Positions 8,671-8,702 of a DNA stretch of 8,702 nt are shown here, piece after piece. Origin of the DNA: Thauera sp. (GTDB lineage Bacteria; Pseudomonadota; Gammaproteobacteria; Burkholderiales; Rhodocyclaceae). Position numbers and translations under genes: made by a program. A model generated the notes under the pieces. It did no database searches. It worked only from the letters and a program-made list of their open reading frames with translations, and was not told the DNA's origin. Each line of letters begins with the position of its first letter. Position 1 is the stretch's first letter. The stretch spans positions 1 through 8,702 of the forward strand of contig JAKLLJ010000125.1 in the NCBI GenBank assembly GCA_023150215.1. The letters run 5' to 3'.

Positions 8671-8698
8671 CTTCGCGGCTGCCGCCGCTCCTACACAA
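8671..8698. repeat. REP-like palindromic element
   Basis: The sequence CTTCGCGGCTGCCGCCGCTC followed by CTACAC has a perfect 5-bp stem, GCGGC (8675-8679) and GCCGC (8684-8688), around a TGCC loop. The flanks TTCGCGG and CCGCTCCTACA closely match the core of REP elements common between genes in Pseudomonas and some other proteobacteria, which are mobilised by RAYT (TnpA-REP) proteins. It begins 35 bp after the GST stop, a typical intergenic position. There is no T run after the stem, so it is not an intrinsic terminator. The window ends just after it, so a paired inverted copy could lie beyond. Confidence 0.6.
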
Positions 8699-8702
8699 AG
8701 GC

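Overview
The window looks like chromosomal DNA from a high-GC proteobacterium. The strong G/C bias at third codon positions, the long spurious antisense reading frames it creates, and the style of the signalling proteins suggest a betaproteobacterium of the Rhodocyclales type (Azoarcus/Thauera-like). That placement is an inference from composition and gene content, not a database match. No rRNA, tRNA, CRISPR array, transposase or phage gene is visible.

Layout from left to right. Bases 1-315 (+) are the C-terminal end of an EAL-domain (cyclic di-GMP phosphodiesterase) protein whose start lies outside the window. It overlaps by 4 bp (ATGA) a membrane receptor at 312-2183 (+), built as periplasmic solute-binding domain, transmembrane helix, PAS and GGDEF (diguanylate cyclase). 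This pair converges, with only 16 bp between stop codons, on a leftward group of three genes. Read in their own direction these are a LOV-like PAS/PAS/GGDEF protein (7843-6587), a MASE3/PAS/PAS/GGDEF/EAL membrane protein (6406-3512), and guanine deaminase guaD (3492-2200), which starts 19 nt after the preceding stop. A glutathione S-transferase-like gene (8009-8635, +) is transcribed divergently from this group across a 165-bp gap. The window ends in a REP-like palindrome.

How the genes may work together. Four consecutive signalling genes make or break cyclic di-GMP, and each has a different input: a periplasmic solute, a membrane-embedded 7TM-like sensor, and cytoplasmic PAS domains, one of which belongs to the LOV family but lacks the photoactive cysteine. 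Judged by motifs, the 312-2183 and 6587-7843 proteins should be product-inhibited diguanylate cyclases (GGDEF/GGEEF with an RxxD site). The 3512-6406 protein has a variant SGDEF, no RxxD site and a complete EAL residue set, so it probably acts mainly as a phosphodiesterase. guaD removes guanine, which is chemically downstream of cyclic di-GMP breakdown (pGpG, GMP, guanosine, guanine). Its tight placement behind the phosphodiesterase is the most suggestive contextual signal here, but a functional link is unproven. The individual families are all known; the local combination is the main point of interest.
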